Shown here piece by piece: positions 11,953 through 23,721 of a DNA stretch of 64,000 bases. The stretch is from the NCBI GenBank assembly GCA_951804985.1, contig OX638131.1:55418604-55482603 (forward strand). The letters are read 5' to 3'. Each line of letters begins with the position of its first letter. The first letter of the stretch is position 1. This stretch comes from Dryomyza anilis (Eukaryota; Arthropoda; Insecta; Diptera; Dryomyzidae). The notes below the pieces were generated by a model. The model saw only the letters and a program-made list of their open reading frames with translations, was not told the DNA's origin and ran no database searches. A program made the position numbers and the translations under genes.

Positions 11953-12442
11953 TACTAGAGTTTCTTATTTTTCCATTTACTTAATCATATAATTAACTAT
12001 ACCATTCTTAAATAAATTATTTATTTTGTTTTTGCTAGTTTCATATTAAATAAACATTTAACCATTATTTAATTTAACTATTAACATTTTTTACATTATT
12101 TATATCTTTTCTATGTTTCATTATTTAAACTTTTTAATTCAAAATTTTTGACAAGATCGCAGAAATGAACACTCATCTCGAACAAATCGTCAACCAAGTC
12201 AACGGGACCAAAGCTCTCCTGAACGACTTAGAGTCCAGCGTATCAACATGACGTCGTCCACTTGAGATAACACCATTTGCAAATTCGACAAGAACCATCG
12301 AAGCACAACAGATCCAACGCACAATATACAACGAACCACTGAAATGAACAAGGCATATACAGGCGGATAGAAAAAATTTGTTTAAATGTAATTTTTTTTT
12401 AGCACTAAATTCTTAACTTTGTGTTTTTCGATAGTTTTATAC
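11953..12442. other. AT-rich interval with a short coding-like remnant
   Basis: Positions 11953-12160 are AT-rich with nothing recognisable. At 12164-12247 a plus frame reads MNTHLEQIVNQVNGTKALLN and continues to a TGA; the next 120 bp also look coding in places (EITPFANSTRTIEAQQIQ). This may be a small fragment of a mobile-element protein, but I could not name it. The remainder up to 12442 is probably the 5' region of the CR1-like element. Confidence 0.3.
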
Positions 12443-13332
12443 TATGGATTTCTAATCAGAAAAAACTGCCTGCTTACTGAGGGACAAATGTAAAAGTCAG
12501 AACATTTTAAACTCAATGTTTTCCTGTTCTGGTCCCTGTGATCAATTGTACCACGCTACATGTGCTAATATTTCTATTGGATGCACTGAATTTTTATGTT
12601 CAGTGCACTCAGGTCTACAGTGGTACTGTCCTACTTGTAGACCTCTTTCTCCATCTGTTTTTTTTGTTAAAATTAAAAACTTTGGTGAAAAACTTAGTAT
12701 TTTAAATTCAAAATACAGTGAAATATTAAATTAGTTAAACGAATTTAGCTCAATAGTAGAAATCAGTGATACCGCAAATAAGCCAGACTGTGTTAAAGAT
12801 AATACAGCTCTTATCAATGAATCAGTCTCTGATAATGAACCTTCAACTAAAAAAGTTGAAAAAAAAACGAAAATATAATAATAAATCTTTAAGTCCTCCT
12901 AAGGCTAAACGTACCCCTTCTGTTCCTTCTATTAGTCCATCACTAATAGCAGTTACACTGCCCAAAACAACCACAAGTAGTAAGACACCAGTTAGTTCAA
13001 CGTTAAAGGCAATCCCAAAATTAAAAAGAATTTTTTTATCTCGGTTGATGCCTGACACAACAACAGAAAATATTTCTAATTTTATAAAAATGAATAAACT
13101 CGTGCCAACTGATACTTACATTTCTTGTAAAAAAATCGGAAACAGGCCAACACATGCATCTTTTACTTTGTCAATTGCGGAAGAACATGCTGCGGCTGTT
13201 ATCAGTTCAAATCTGTGGACTGATAACATCCTTGTTTCCGAATTCAAAACCAAAAGAAACAATAGACCAACTAAAACAGTCCACCAAAATCCAAAAAACT
13301 TAAGCGTATTTCCTTTTACTACCAAAACGTAA
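12443..13332 (+). pseudogene. CR1-like ORF1: PHD-type finger plus RRM-like domain
   Basis: The first part has Cys/His spacing of a PHD-type finger (FSCSGPCDQLYHATC, then LCSVHSGLQWYCPTC). After a TAG at 12732-12734 the region continues with a Ser/Thr/Pro/Lys-rich linker (SPPKAKRTPSVPSISPSL). It ends with a fold that looks like an RNA-recognition motif (KRIFLSRLMPDTTTENIS and the paired strand SFTLSIAEEHAAAVISS). PHD-containing ORF1 proteins are known from CR1-group elements, where they bind element RNA. The stop and a frame change make it defective. Confidence 0.6.
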
Positions 13333-15350
13333 GGGGATTGCGTTCAAAGACTCGGGATCTCTTTTTATCTACTCAGAATTTCGCGAACGATATCATCGCG
13401 TTAACTGAAACATGGCTAAATAAGAGCTTTTCAAACGTTGAATTATTTGATAATTCATTCAATGTTTTTAGAAAAGATAGATTTGACATCGAAAAATCTC
13501 CAGTTGGTGGTGGAATATTAATAGCAATTAAGAACAATTTAATAAGTTCCTTATTAGAAATTCCAATTGCTGCTTCATTAGAGCTTATTTGTGTTAAGAT
13601 TGTACTTCACAATTCCTGTATATATGTCTTAAACGCTTACATTCCTCCGAAAAGTAGCGTAGAAGTCTATGAGACCTTATCTAAGTCCATAGATTTTGTA
13701 TTGGAAATGCTTAATAGTTCAGATGATATTATACTTTTAGGTGATTTTAATTTACCAGATTTAATATGGAATAACTCTGACGACGACACATATTTCTGTG
13801 CGTCTAATTCTAAATCGCGACAAGAACAGATTTTTGTTGACACTATATCATCTGACTTACAACAAGTAAGTTGTATTACTAATTGTCTGGAACGACAACT
13901 TGACTTAGTATTTACTACAGATAGTAACAATGTTGTAGTTACAAATTCGACGAATGTTCTAATGGACATTGATGCATATCATCCGCCTCTAACAATATTT
14001 TATCAATCTGATAGAGCGAATACCATTAATAGTAAATCTGCAGAATAGGCTTATGAATTTAATTTTGAAAAAGCCAACTTTTCATTGTTAAATGAATTGT
14101 TGTCTGCTAGCATTGATATAATATCAGACTATATTAATGATAATGAACTTGATGTTGCCATAAACTATTTTTACCATAAACTCTTTTCCTGCATAGCACT
14201 ATCTGTACCATATAGCCTTAAGTTCACTAAGATCTCATCGTATCCCTGGTACACTAAGGATTTGAAGATGCTACGTAACTCTAGGAATAGAGCATGGAAT
14301 AGATATGTCAGCAGTCAAGACCCAAGTGACCTAGAAACATACAACAAATTGTTTCTGGAATTCCAGTCTAGATCTAAAATTCTTTACACTGAGTATATTG
14401 ATAAAATGAAGATACAAATTTTATCAGATCCAAAAAAGTTCTGGGGTTTCATCAATACTAAAAAAAAGAGCGATGGTTTTCCTGTATATGATCAAGTTAA
14501 AATCCACTGTAGAGATGTAATTACCTCACGTCAGCACGGATTTGTAACCGGAAGATCCACAGTATCTAATCTATTAGACTTCACTTCATTTGCAATAAGT
14601 TCAATAGAATCAGGAAAACAAGTCGACTGCATTTACACAGCTTTCAGTAAAGCTTTCGATAAACTTCCTCATAACTTAATTTTATTCAAACTAAAGGTAC
14701 TGGGATTTCCCGAATTCTTTGTTAAGTGGATAGGATCCTATTTATCTGATCGGTCATATCAAATACGATTCAGAAATAATTTATCTTCGCCATTTATTGC
14801 AACATCTGGGGTACCCCAGGGTAGTCATCTTGGTCCACTGTTATTTATACTGGCTATTAATGATGTGATATACAACATTAAGTACTCGCATTTATTAATT
14901 TTTGCCGATGATATGAAAATATATAAATCAATAAATGACGATAAGGACGTTCATACACTTCAGTCCGACTTAAAATCATTTGAAACGTGGTGTTGTAAGA
15001 ATAACTTGATTCTTAATCCAGAAAAGTGTCAAGCCATGACATTTTCTCGTAAAAGAAATAAACCAGAATACAACTATTCACTAAAAGAGAACATTTTAAA
15101 TCGGGTGCAAGTGGTGAAAGATCTTGGTGTGTTTGTCGATACAAATTTATCGTTTAATTTACATATTGAAAATATATGTAAAAAAGCCTCATCATTACTT
15201 GGTTTTATCAAACGATGGGCTAAAGAATTTAATAGTCCCCTTACAACTTTGACTCTATATTGCACTCTGGTTCGTTCACAATTAGAATATGCAAGTCAAG
15301 TATGGTCTCCTTTCTACAAGGTACATAATGACCGAATCGAAAGGATATAG
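13300..15350 (+). pseudogene. CR1-like ORF2: endonuclease and reverse transcriptase
   Basis: One reading frame covers the whole piece. The endonuclease begins YYQNVRGLRSK and contains ALTETWL (catalytic E), LLGDFNLPD (D-x-N) and DIDAYHPP (the terminal D-H region). A single TAG at 14046-14048 separates it from the linker and reverse transcriptase. At about 14480 the frame passes directly from the linker (FWGFINTKKKS) to the middle of the reverse transcriptase (RQHGFVTGRSTVSN), so the first RT motifs are deleted in frame. The catalytic LIFADDMKIY is intact. After the TAG at 15348-15350 the C-terminal region is visible in frame, then shifted. Confidence 0.8.
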
Positions 15351-15753
15351 AGAAACTTCGTACGTTTCGCTCTCAAGGGTTTAAATTGGATGGATAACTT
15401 ACATCTTCCTCCATATGTAGATCGTCTGAAACTACTAAATTTAAATTTATTTGTTTTAACCACAATCGTAGAAGTAGCAGACATCGTGATGTTCTTTTTT
15501 ATTTACCTTATAGTAAAACTAATTATGTTGTTGCTTCACCCTTCAATCGAATGTGTAATTTAGTTAATAATTGTCCACAGTATAATATAAATTTGTCAAA
15601 AAATCAACTCAAATGTAGACTAAAACAATAATGTAACAAATGCATGTGTTGTTCACGAGCCCAACTAATTTAGTGGGTAAATATTTTCCAGCATTATGCT
15701 GTGAAAGTGCAAGCTAGCTGTATTAGCTAAAACTCGATTAAAAAAAAAAAAAA

Positions 15754-17187
15754 GTAATACGAAATTACCATACATGTATTAGAAATGAAGTGTAATTAAA
15801 TTATAATCGAAATTGAATTTATTATTGTTCACGTGTAAACATTATTATATTGTCCAGCAGAATCTGCCAAATTTACCATTAATATGTTACAATACATACC
15901 AACAGAAAATTTTAATTGCATTGGAATAAAGTATTTCTTGGCAATTTACTTGGTTAAAACTATGTTCCGAAACAGAGAAAATGCTAATCAAATTTATATA
16001 CATCGTATGTTCGCAACGATCGTCTTAATTCGATAATTTATCGACTGACGAAGTTCGCAACGTTGTTCGGCATTTTCTACCAACGCCAATGTTTGCCATC
16101 GTTTGAACATATTGTTGTTTAAAAACAAACAAACAAGAAATATGATTTAAATAAATGTATTCTTGCAACATTCTTCTTGTATTTGAAGTTGGCACTCGTT
16201 GAGCAGAATTTTCTACCTACGTCTCTTTTGTCGTCGTTTGAAGTATGTATGTCATTTTAAACATACTGATGTTTGAAAAAAAAACAAAAAATGTATTCTT
16301 GTATATAAAGTTGACACTCGTTGATCGGCATTTTCTGCGTACGTGTATTTTGTTGTTCGTTGAGAAAACGTTTTCGCGTAGGTAATAATTTTGTTATTTG
16401 TAAATTAAATAAACATATAAATTGTGTTATAAAAAGTAATAATAGGTAACAGAGTATAATATAGTGCAGTGTATAATTTCTGAAACTGTGAAAAAACCAC
16501 AAATAAAAATCAGTGTTTCGATTTTCAAACAGAATTTGGCATGTTTTTTTACAAAAGCCTCTGTGAATTCCTTGCCTACGCTGTGTGCTGTACTGAGATC
16601 AAGTGTAACTGTACCAAATATAAAGCGAGCCTGAATCGTCTGGTTTAGCGGTTGCTGGTGCAATTGTGCATTCATTGATGCTGTCACCTGTACATGCAGT
16701 TTTAAACCAATTATTTATTTATGCATTTAAAAATTTGTATATAAATTCAATTATTATAAATTCTCACTGTGCGTGTTTAAAGATTTTTTAATAAAAATTA
16801 ACAACAAAACAAAATTTTATTTTATTTTCACGATTTCTTTCCAAAAATATTTAAATATGTTTCTATGCAAACGTACTACTTTTTGAACTGAAACAACTGA
16901 TATGTTTCACTCCAAACATATTTATATTCAGGTCGTTTAAAATCATGTTTTATTTTGAACATATTTATGTTTCGGTTCAAATATTTATTTTGTTTTGATG
17001 TAGTAATTATTATTTTCCATTAGAACATACACCATTTTAAAGGACAACCATGTTAAAATAAACATATTATCATTATTTTTCTTAATATTAATTCTAAGAA
17101 AACATCATTTCTATATATTCAAATATATAGAAATTTATGCTTATGGTAATTTCATCGTAACTTTCATGGAGACTTGCATTTTAGTTT
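15754..17187. other. AT-rich non-coding interval with degenerate tandem repeats
   Basis: Three degenerate units of about 123-135 bp start near 16050, 16185 and 16308, each with GTTG-CACTCGTTGA-type and CATTTTCT-ACG blocks. A minus frame at 16500-16687 has balanced composition (TASMNAQLHQQPLNQTIQAR) but is unrecognised. The rest is AT-rich, with several AACATATTTAT words. Since gypsy integrase (minus) ends at 17188, part of this could be its 3' LTR, but no LTR ends could be fixed. Confidence 0.35.
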
Positions 17188-17820
17188 TCAACTTGATATT
17201 CTATTCTGCGTAGCGCCGAACATTTTTGTTTCGCCATACTCGCGTTCGGGTGCGGTTTGACCTCTGTTGCTTGTCTTCTGTAATTTCGCCGTACTGTTCA
17301 TTTCTGTAACGTATTTTGTCGTAATGTTTATTTTTATCGTGTGATTTGCCATTTGTGCGTAAACCATCATGCTGGTGAGTGACATTGCGGTAATTTCACC
17401 GCATTGCTCTAACGTTGTTGATTTAGCGCTATCATCTTCTGCGGTGTGAAATAATTTCAGCTTATTCACGTGCGCAGTTTTTGCCTTCTTGCTGCCGGCT
17501 CTTTTAAGCTGCACGATTATCGGTGATACAAAATTTATCACCCGAAATGGTCCATCGTATTTGGCCGCAAAATTGTCAACTGCTTTGGACAAGTTGTGTT
17601 GTTTGACTAACACCTGTTGACCAATCTTGGGTAACCATGGTCGCCGACGCATTTTATAATGTCTGGTTTCATCCTGTCCTGGTAGCTCCATGTTTCGGCT
17701 TACAAATGTAAATACCTCTCGTAATCGCTCACTTTTTCCGACAGGTGTTTGTTTATCATGACAAGTGCCAAACGTGCACTCGTCATATAATGCTTTTGGT
17801 AGACGCCGGACTGTAGTCCG
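17188..17820 (-). pseudogene. gypsy integrase C-terminal domain
   Basis: The minus frame at 17188-17691 gives RHYKMRRRPWLPKIGQQVLV, then AAKYDGPFRVINFVSPIIV and HVNKLKLF. This is the pattern of the integrase C-terminal SH3-like domain, in which a basic loop precedes the GPF/Y motif. A long tail follows it. The same domain, truncated, appears at 29410-29540 in the second copy of this family. Confidence 0.75.
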
Positions 17821-18600
17821 TGGTTTCAGATACGCTCGTATTTATTTCTAACGACAGTTCGGGAAGCAGTTCATCCCAGTGTCTTTGATTTTCTCCTGCG
17901 CAATCATCGTCTTGACTGTTCTGTTTGCTCCTTCAGTCGGATTTTCTTGCGGAGTTGATGTTTTCCTCCCATATCAGCCAAGAACTTTCGAAACATTCGT
18001 CTTGTAAATTGTGTCCCGTTGTCGGTAATTAGAACCTTCGGTACTCCAAATCTCGCCAGTATTCTTTCTCTGAAGGCTAGCTATCGTAGCGGTACCATCT
18101 CCGTCCACTTCGAAAACTTTGTCGAACATGACCAGTATCATAATGTTGCCATGTTTTGATCTTGACAATGGTCCAACAAAGTCCGCACATAGCATGGCCT
18201 CTGCTATCTTCGTCAACATCTTTCCCACCGGTTGTTGTTGGCTTGCTTTATACTTTTGGCACGTAACGCAACGTCGCACGTATTTACTTACGTGGCGGAA
18301 CATTCCAGACCAGTAGTACCTAAGGCTATGCGTACGATCGTCTTTCTTACCCCAAGACGCCCTGCGGTCGGTCCGTCGTGATTCTCTCTGAGTACTCTAT
18401 CCCTCTGATAACACGGTACACAGAGTTTCTACGGCGCAAGTCTTCGTCACCATTCTGCCTTGGTATGTGGCGGTATAGATGACCTTCTTCAAACACATAA
18501 TCAGCATATTTTTCTGGTTTCACTTCTGCTATGCGTTGTTCTAGAGACGCGCATCTTTTCTCGTATTCATCGGTAATTGTGCCAAAAGTTGCCAATGGTT
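17821..18600 (-). pseudogene. gypsy integrase N-terminal and catalytic region
   Basis: At 17974-18303 the minus frame reads YVRRCVTCQKYKASQQQPVG (the C-x2-C half of the integrase zinc finger) and then MLCADFVGPLSRSKHGNIMI (first catalytic Asp region). Upstream, 18347-18595 holds the RNase H to integrase connection, LYRHIPRQNGDEDLRRR. Frame changes separate the pieces. The second and third catalytic residues are in broken sequence. Confidence 0.7.
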
Positions 18601-18722
18601 GCCACGAGAGCGCGTCTACTACCTCATTAAGGTTTCTTTTTCGATATTGAATGTCGAATGTGTGATGCTGCAGTTCTAACGCCCATCGTGCTGTTCGGCC
18701 TGATGGACTTTATATATTTCAG

Positions 18723-18956
18723 CTATAGATGATCAGTAATTACCGTGAATGCGTAGCCCTCGATGTATGAACGCATCTTGCGTATTTCCCAAATAATAGC
18801 TAAACACTCTTTTTCTGTGGCGGAGTAATTTAACTCGGCTTTACTCAGACGCCTGTTAGCGTAAGCGATCACTTGTTCTGTATTTTCAAATACTTGGGTA
18901 AGGACTGCGCCTAGCCCGTAGTCGCTCGTACACGACGCACAGTGTGAGATTCTCAC
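18723..18956 (-). pseudogene. gypsy RNase H fragment
   Basis: The minus frame reads CTSDYGLGAVLTQVFENTEQ, VIAYANRRLSKAELNYSATE, KECLAIIWEIRKMRSYIEGY and VITDHL, the classical Ty3/gypsy RNase H start including the catalytic Glu of the TEKE block and the TDH block. The canonical D-A-S-D beginning is replaced: the frame starts directly from the AT-rich segment 18957-19240, so the reverse transcriptase is gone. Confidence 0.8.
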
Positions 18957-19240
18957 TATTTATCTAGACTTAAGTCCATTTTTTATTTTGACAAATATTT
19001 AAATGAGGAATAGTAGTGAATTGTCTCAATAATAAGAAAACTTAATATAATGTTAACAAAATGTAAACAAACATATTTTAATGGGACTCCAAATGTCAAT
19101 GTTTGAACAATGCGCCCAAATGCACATTGTCGAATGATAATAATTTGTTTATTTTACAGCTGCAAAACTTTGTTATGCTTAGTGATTTTCTATAATTTTT
19201 TTTTGTTTATTATAGTTGTCTACATGCACTTCAAAAAAGA
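18957..19240 (-). repeat. non-coding segment fused to gypsy RNase H, copy 1
   Basis: Its reverse complement matches 29045-29325 closely: GCATGTAGACAACTATAAT at one end, GTGAGAATCTCACACTGTG at the junction. In both copies it abuts RNase H at the same base, so the junction was inherited from one rearranged ancestor. It contains GTGAGAATCTCAC, a short palindrome, right beside the junction. Confidence 0.75.
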
Positions 19241-20680
19241 TTTAAAATTTACTTGAAGAAAGTTAAAATAATATTTTAATATTCGAATTGAAAATAATAG
19301 TTTTAATTGTATGTATTTCGGAAAAAAGTGTCAACTTATGTAGAAGTTTTCTTTCTTATTACACATTATTCCGATGTTTGATTACATTCACAATAACTAT
19401 GAACATTTTCACTTTTAAGAAAACAAAATTCTGGCTGCACATATTTGCAACCCACATATACTTTTTTTTGAAATTACTGCAATGCCTCTGTCTGTCTTTT
19501 TTAAGCATTCGTCAGAAGATTTGCCAGAAGATTTACCCAAACAATAGTCAAAACACCACAAAAAATCGTCATTTGACTGGAAAAATAATGAAAAGTATAA
19601 TGGAAAGTATAATGAAATTGCCTAATGAAATTACCTTTTCGGTATTAGACGCTACTTGACACAACAATAAATTTAAGAATTCTTTTCACCAAGTAATAAT
19701 TTAAAATCTAAAAAATTTAATTTATTGTAAAATTGGTATTGCCTTTACCTATATCTCGCAAAGGTAATTTTTCAACAAGTAATATTTTAATTTAAAAATA
19801 TGTAATTTTAAAAAAAAAAAAATTCTTTTGCGTATATCTATAATTTGTACAATGTTGTCGGAGAATAAATACGAAAAGATATTTTCAAGCTTGTCTTCTG
19901 TTGGAAAAATAAAAATAAAAGATGTGCAAAATAATAGGACATTTGAAAATGTGATTAATCTCAAAAACAAGAGCCAATTGGACAAAATAAGGACATTTTT
20001 CGAATCAGCGTTATAAAAATAATCAATAATCAGCTTACTGCATCAAATCATAATTTAAATTTTGTTTGGAAAGTATCAGTTCTATGTTTCTACTATCTAA
20101 CACCTACAGCACAAACTGTTGCTGCAATCTTGCAGCAATATTTCTCATTGCATGATAGTATATTGCGCATACAATATTTATGGAATTTTTTAGCAATATA
20201 TCAAACGCAATATTGCACAAGAAATCTCTCTGCAATATTCCAGCAAGACAAAGTGTTTATTTGAAAAATTATTCAGACATATTTTACCAATTAATTAAAA
20301 ATATAAAAATATATCAAATATACATATGGGTGATTCCACGTCAGATCAACCGAAGGTTTGGCAGCACCATCTCAGAAATTAATGAAATTTGGTAGGGTGG
20401 TTTTATTACTTGAAATTAAGAAAAACGAAAATTTCAGTTTCTTAACTGCAGTGGTTTCATATATATGAGTCCTTGAAATATGAAAAACTCACAAAAAATG
20501 CACAAAGTTGCACTAGCTTAACTTAATGTAACTTAGTAAATAGTTAACTTACCGAAACTATTTAAACGACCATGTAAAGGTTATAAAACTGAGCAAAAGT
20601 GGAAATATTAAAATTTTTAATATTAGGGTGACCATAGGTAGATATTAATCATAATATTATTAAAAAAGGATTATCTCAAT
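19241..20680. other. AT-rich interval without recognised genes
   Basis: There is no convincing gene. The plus frame at 19828-20016 (62 codons, from a poly(A)-like run to TAA) has somewhat protein-like composition (KYEKIFSSLSSVGKIKIKDV) but is unrecognised. Around 20110-20250 the word GCAATATT recurs in both orientations. From 20325 a GC-richer block begins GGGTGATTCCACGTCAGATC, which may be a repeat fragment; I could not name it. Confidence 0.35.
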
Positions 20681-20685
20681 AACTC

Positions 20686-21132
20686 TGTTTACGCAAGGAA
20701 AAAAGGCGTATCTTTCAAGACTGTCCTATTCTTCGAAAAAGCTGAACTTTATGGTTTTTTTTTATTTATTTATTTATTTAAGCAAGTATAATTGAATTTC
20801 AATAAAAGACAAACCGAAGCGTTTGCCATATGAATATGATAAAGGTATAAAAATACACAATAAGATTGGATATCAAGGAAGGAAGTCCAATATATAAAAT
20901 ATAAAAATATAACAAAGTCATCTAATGATGAACGCAGTTCTTACTTTCGTTGCACTCAGGTTGATGGGTAGCAGAAAAAGAGATCGAGCGCTGCTCAAGT
21001 GCAGTCCCGAGAACCTCAAAGAAGGAGGGTCGAAAGAGAAAGTACCGAAATTCACCTCTTGACGTTTGACCTGTCAAGGAATGTACTAAATTTATAATAC
21101 AGGGTTTACACTCCAAAGTTTTGGCGTAAGCA
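20686..21132 (-). repeat. 3' LTR of BEL/Pao element 1
   Basis: 447 bp, starting TGCTTACGCC on the minus strand and ending CCTTGCGTAAACA. A purine-rich stretch (AAAGTGGGCGGCAA) lies just upstream on the minus strand, as a polypurine tract should. An AATAAATAAATAAATAAA run provides polyadenylation signals. It differs from the 5' LTR by an insertion near 20702-20750 and scattered substitutions. Confidence 0.85.
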
Positions 21133-21310
21133 TTGCCGCCCACTTTGCAGTATTACACTCTGCAAAATAAATTATATCAAAAGATATTTCCATACTATGT
21201 GCTGAAAAAAAAAGCAAAATTAATACGTAAAAGTTTTAAAATAAATAAGAAAAACACATAGGTTATCAAAATGTACATGGATCAGAAAGGATCCACAAAT
21301 TATGTATGCA

Positions 21311-21884
21311 TCATGTTATGTGCGTCATGTCATTCAGTCTTAAACATTTCGAAGTAGAAGTTACGTTTCGAATATATGGATTAATTTCAGTATTTCGCAA
21401 ATGACCAAACTGAACCATAGAAGGGTAGTTGGTTTCGAAAGACAAATCACTGTTACGTTTGGTAACATCAGTGTCATAACGGACAGTAGTGGCAAAGCAA
21501 GAAACTTTGTGAACTGGTAGTGGTCCCGTAAGAATCCAGCCAAATACAGTTTCCTGAGCAATCAGGGTGCCTAGGACGTTTCGCTTTATACCCTCCATCA
21601 TAATCAATGGATATAGGTCACCACCAATTAGAACGTCAACTGTAGAACTTTGATCAAAGTTTTTATCAGCTAAGACCATATTTGGTAATTGATGCTGGAT
21701 AGAGGGTTCTATTTGACACAATGGTAATGCACCTGTAATTGTGGTTAAAACCAGCGCCGTTGCCTCTAAGTGTAAATTAGGATCAATGAGGGATCCAATT
21801 ACAAAAGAGCATCGCTTTGTTGGACTGGCAGCAACTGCTTGGTTTAAACTAGCAATACAGGCTCGTGTCGAAGACACTGGCAGC
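21311..21884 (-). pseudogene. BEL/Pao pol N-terminal region
   Basis: The minus frame starts SSTRACIASLNQAVAAS immediately after the CR1-like insertion, then runs STVDVLIGGDLYPLIMMEGI and TLIAQETVFGWILTGPLPVH. This is the well-conserved stretch between protease and reverse transcriptase in BEL/Pao polyproteins. The frame ends at 21311 and the 3' LTR begins about 180 bp further on, so the rest of pol is deleted. Confidence 0.8.
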
Positions 21885-23350
21885 TTTATAATAATCGAGT
21901 TTTAGCTAATACAGCTAGCTTGCACTTTCAAAGCATAAATGCTTGAAAAAATTTACCCACTAATAGTAGTTGGGCTCGTAACAAACTCATGCAGTTGTTA
22001 AAATATCTACAATATTATTTTTGTTATTAAAGCTTCAATCTACATTTGAGTTGACTTTTTGACAGATTAACATTATAATGTCTGCAATTATTAACTATAT
22101 TACACATACGGTTAAAAGGTGATGATACAACATAATTTGTTCTACTAAATGGAAGATAGAATAATGTATTACCATTTCTACTACTTCTACGATTTTGGTT
22201 AAAAGTTATATATCGTAGAAGCTCTGGTGAATCCAATTTACCAGTAATGAGTTGATGTATATAGATTACATTAGCATTTCTTCTGCGATCTTCAAGTGAT
22301 TTCAAGTTTAATAGCTTCAGCCGATCCTCGTATGGTGGAAGATTGTAATTATCAACCCAATTTAAACCATTGAGAGCGAATCGTACAAAGTTTTTTTTGT
22401 ATACGTTCGATACGATCAGTGTGCACTTTATAAAAAGGAGACCATACTTGACTTGCATATTCTAGATGACAACGTACTAGAGTATTATATAGAGTTAATG
22501 TAGTCAAAGGACTATTAAATTCTTTAGCCCAGCGCTTGATAAAACCAAGCAATGAAGAGGCTTTTTTACATATATGTTCAATATGAAGTTTGAACGATAA
22601 AGTGGGATCAACAAACAGACCTAGATCCTTTACTATATGTACTCGACTAATATTTTCCTCTTTTAACATATAGTTATACTCTATATTGTTTCTCTTTCGA
22701 GAAAATATCATAGACTGACACTTATCTGGATTAAGTACCAAATGGTTCTTAAAACACCAAATCTCAAAAAAATTTAAATCTGTCTGCAGTAATTTAGCGT
22801 CCTTCTCATCCTTGATAGCCTTATAAATTTTCATGTCATCGGCATAAATTAATGGATTGGAGTACTTTATATTGTATATGACATCATTAATCGCCAATAT
22901 AAATAAAAGAGGTCCAAGATGGCTACCCTGAGGTACCCCGGATGTTGCAATAAAAGCTGAAGATAAAACTTTTCTGAAACGTATTTGATATGACCGATCA
23001 GATAAATAAGATTGTATCCATTTCACAAAGAATTCTGGAAAACCAAGTATCTTTAATTTGAACAAAATTAAATTGTGAGGAAGTTTGTCGAAAGCTTTAC
23101 TGAAGTCAGTATATATGCAATCAACTTGATTTCCTGACTCGATTTCGTCAGTTGTGAATGAGGTGAAATCCAGTAGGTTTGATACCGTGGATCTACCGGT
23201 AACAAATCCATGCTGACGTGTTGTAATTACATGTTTACAATGAATTTTTACATGATCATACACAATGCGTTCAAACAATTTCGGGATAGATGAGAGTTTA
23301 GCAATTGGTCTATAATTGGTAACATCGTTTTTGTACCCTTTGTAATCCAA
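21885..23350 (-). mobile_element. CR1-like non-LTR retrotransposon B, 5' truncated
   Basis: The 3' end matches copy A (reverse complement of TCGAGTTTTAGCTAATACAG near 21895). It is truncated inside the reverse transcriptase. It lies in the protease/pol junction of BEL/Pao element 1, splitting ISERLCNL from LPVSSTRACI. Both elements are on the minus strand. The exact target duplication could not be resolved. Confidence 0.85.
22027..23350 (-). pseudogene. reverse transcriptase of CR1-like copy B
   Basis: The frame at 22352-23350 runs VTNYRPIAKLSSIPKLFERI, RQHGFVTGRSTVSN, FSKAFDKLPHNLI (motif A), SGVPQGSHLGPLLF (motif B) and LIYADDMKIY (intact motif C). A frame change at the T8 run near 22390 then shifts to the frame at 22027-22458, which carries the C-terminal domain (FVRFALNGLNWVDN, LPPYEDRLKLLNLKSLEDRR). 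One indel therefore breaks an otherwise clean sequence, suggesting a younger insertion than most here. Confidence 0.85.
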
Positions 23351-23720
23351 AGATTACAAAGGCGTTCTGAAATAAAAGAAGTTTCAGACGCAGAATCAAT
23401 TAGTGGCCTTGCTGAGTACGTAATACCCATGTGACATACATTTATAATGGCAGTACCCAGAAGCACTTCTGAAGTTTGCGAAGCAAAACAAGATCGAAGG
23501 CTTTGGGGGTTGCATGGCGGTGGACGGGATCCTGACGCCGCCGACGTAATCGACTCACAGCTCATGAAGGGAGATGAAGTGGACTGTATGTTGTTAAAAG
23601 TGGGTTGCGTGTTGAATGACGGAGGACGAGACCCTAATGCCACCGACATAGTCATATCACTGCTCATAAAAGGAGCCGAAGGCTCAGAGACATCCCTATG
23701 TAAAAGCGTATGATGACGCT
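23351..23720 (-). pseudogene. BEL/Pao protease region
   Basis: The minus frame gives ASQTSEVLLGTAIINVCHM, then ARPLIDSASETSFISERLCN. This is the BEL/Pao retropepsin block, in which IDSAS stands where many relatives have D-S-G-S; the catalytic Asp is kept. The preceding Ser/Pro-rich linker carries a tandemly similar pair (ALGSRPPSFNTQ and ASGSRPPPCNPQ). The CR1-like insertion follows within a few codons. Confidence 0.7.
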
Positions 23721-23721
23721 T

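Larger units (their letters stand above)
12443..15753 (+). mobile_element. CR1-like non-LTR retrotransposon A
   Basis: An ORF1 with a PHD-like finger is followed by an endonuclease/reverse transcriptase ORF2, a short 3' UTR and a terminal A13 run (15741-15753). It has no RNase H. This is the layout of CR1-group elements. A second copy on the minus strand (21885-23350) shares the same 3' end (GCTAAAACTCGATTA). Copy A is nearly full length but has an in-frame stop, a large internal deletion in ORF2 and decay after 15350. The 5' boundary is approximate. Confidence 0.8.

Noticed and set aside
7133..12000. Envelope gene of an endogenous retrovirus-like gypsy element
   Set aside because: No frame with a signal peptide, transmembrane end or envelope-like motifs was found in any gypsy relic of the window.
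19828..20016. 62-codon frame as a small gene
   Set aside because: The composition is partly protein-like, but there is no family match, no splice or promoter support, and it starts in a poly(A) run.
20922..21143. 73-codon minus frame, similar at 26661 and 27535
   Set aside because: It lies wholly within LTR copies of BEL/Pao 1; conservation reflects shared LTR origin.
23447..23713. 88-codon plus frame
   Set aside because: It is the antisense shadow of the BEL/Pao protease region on the minus strand.
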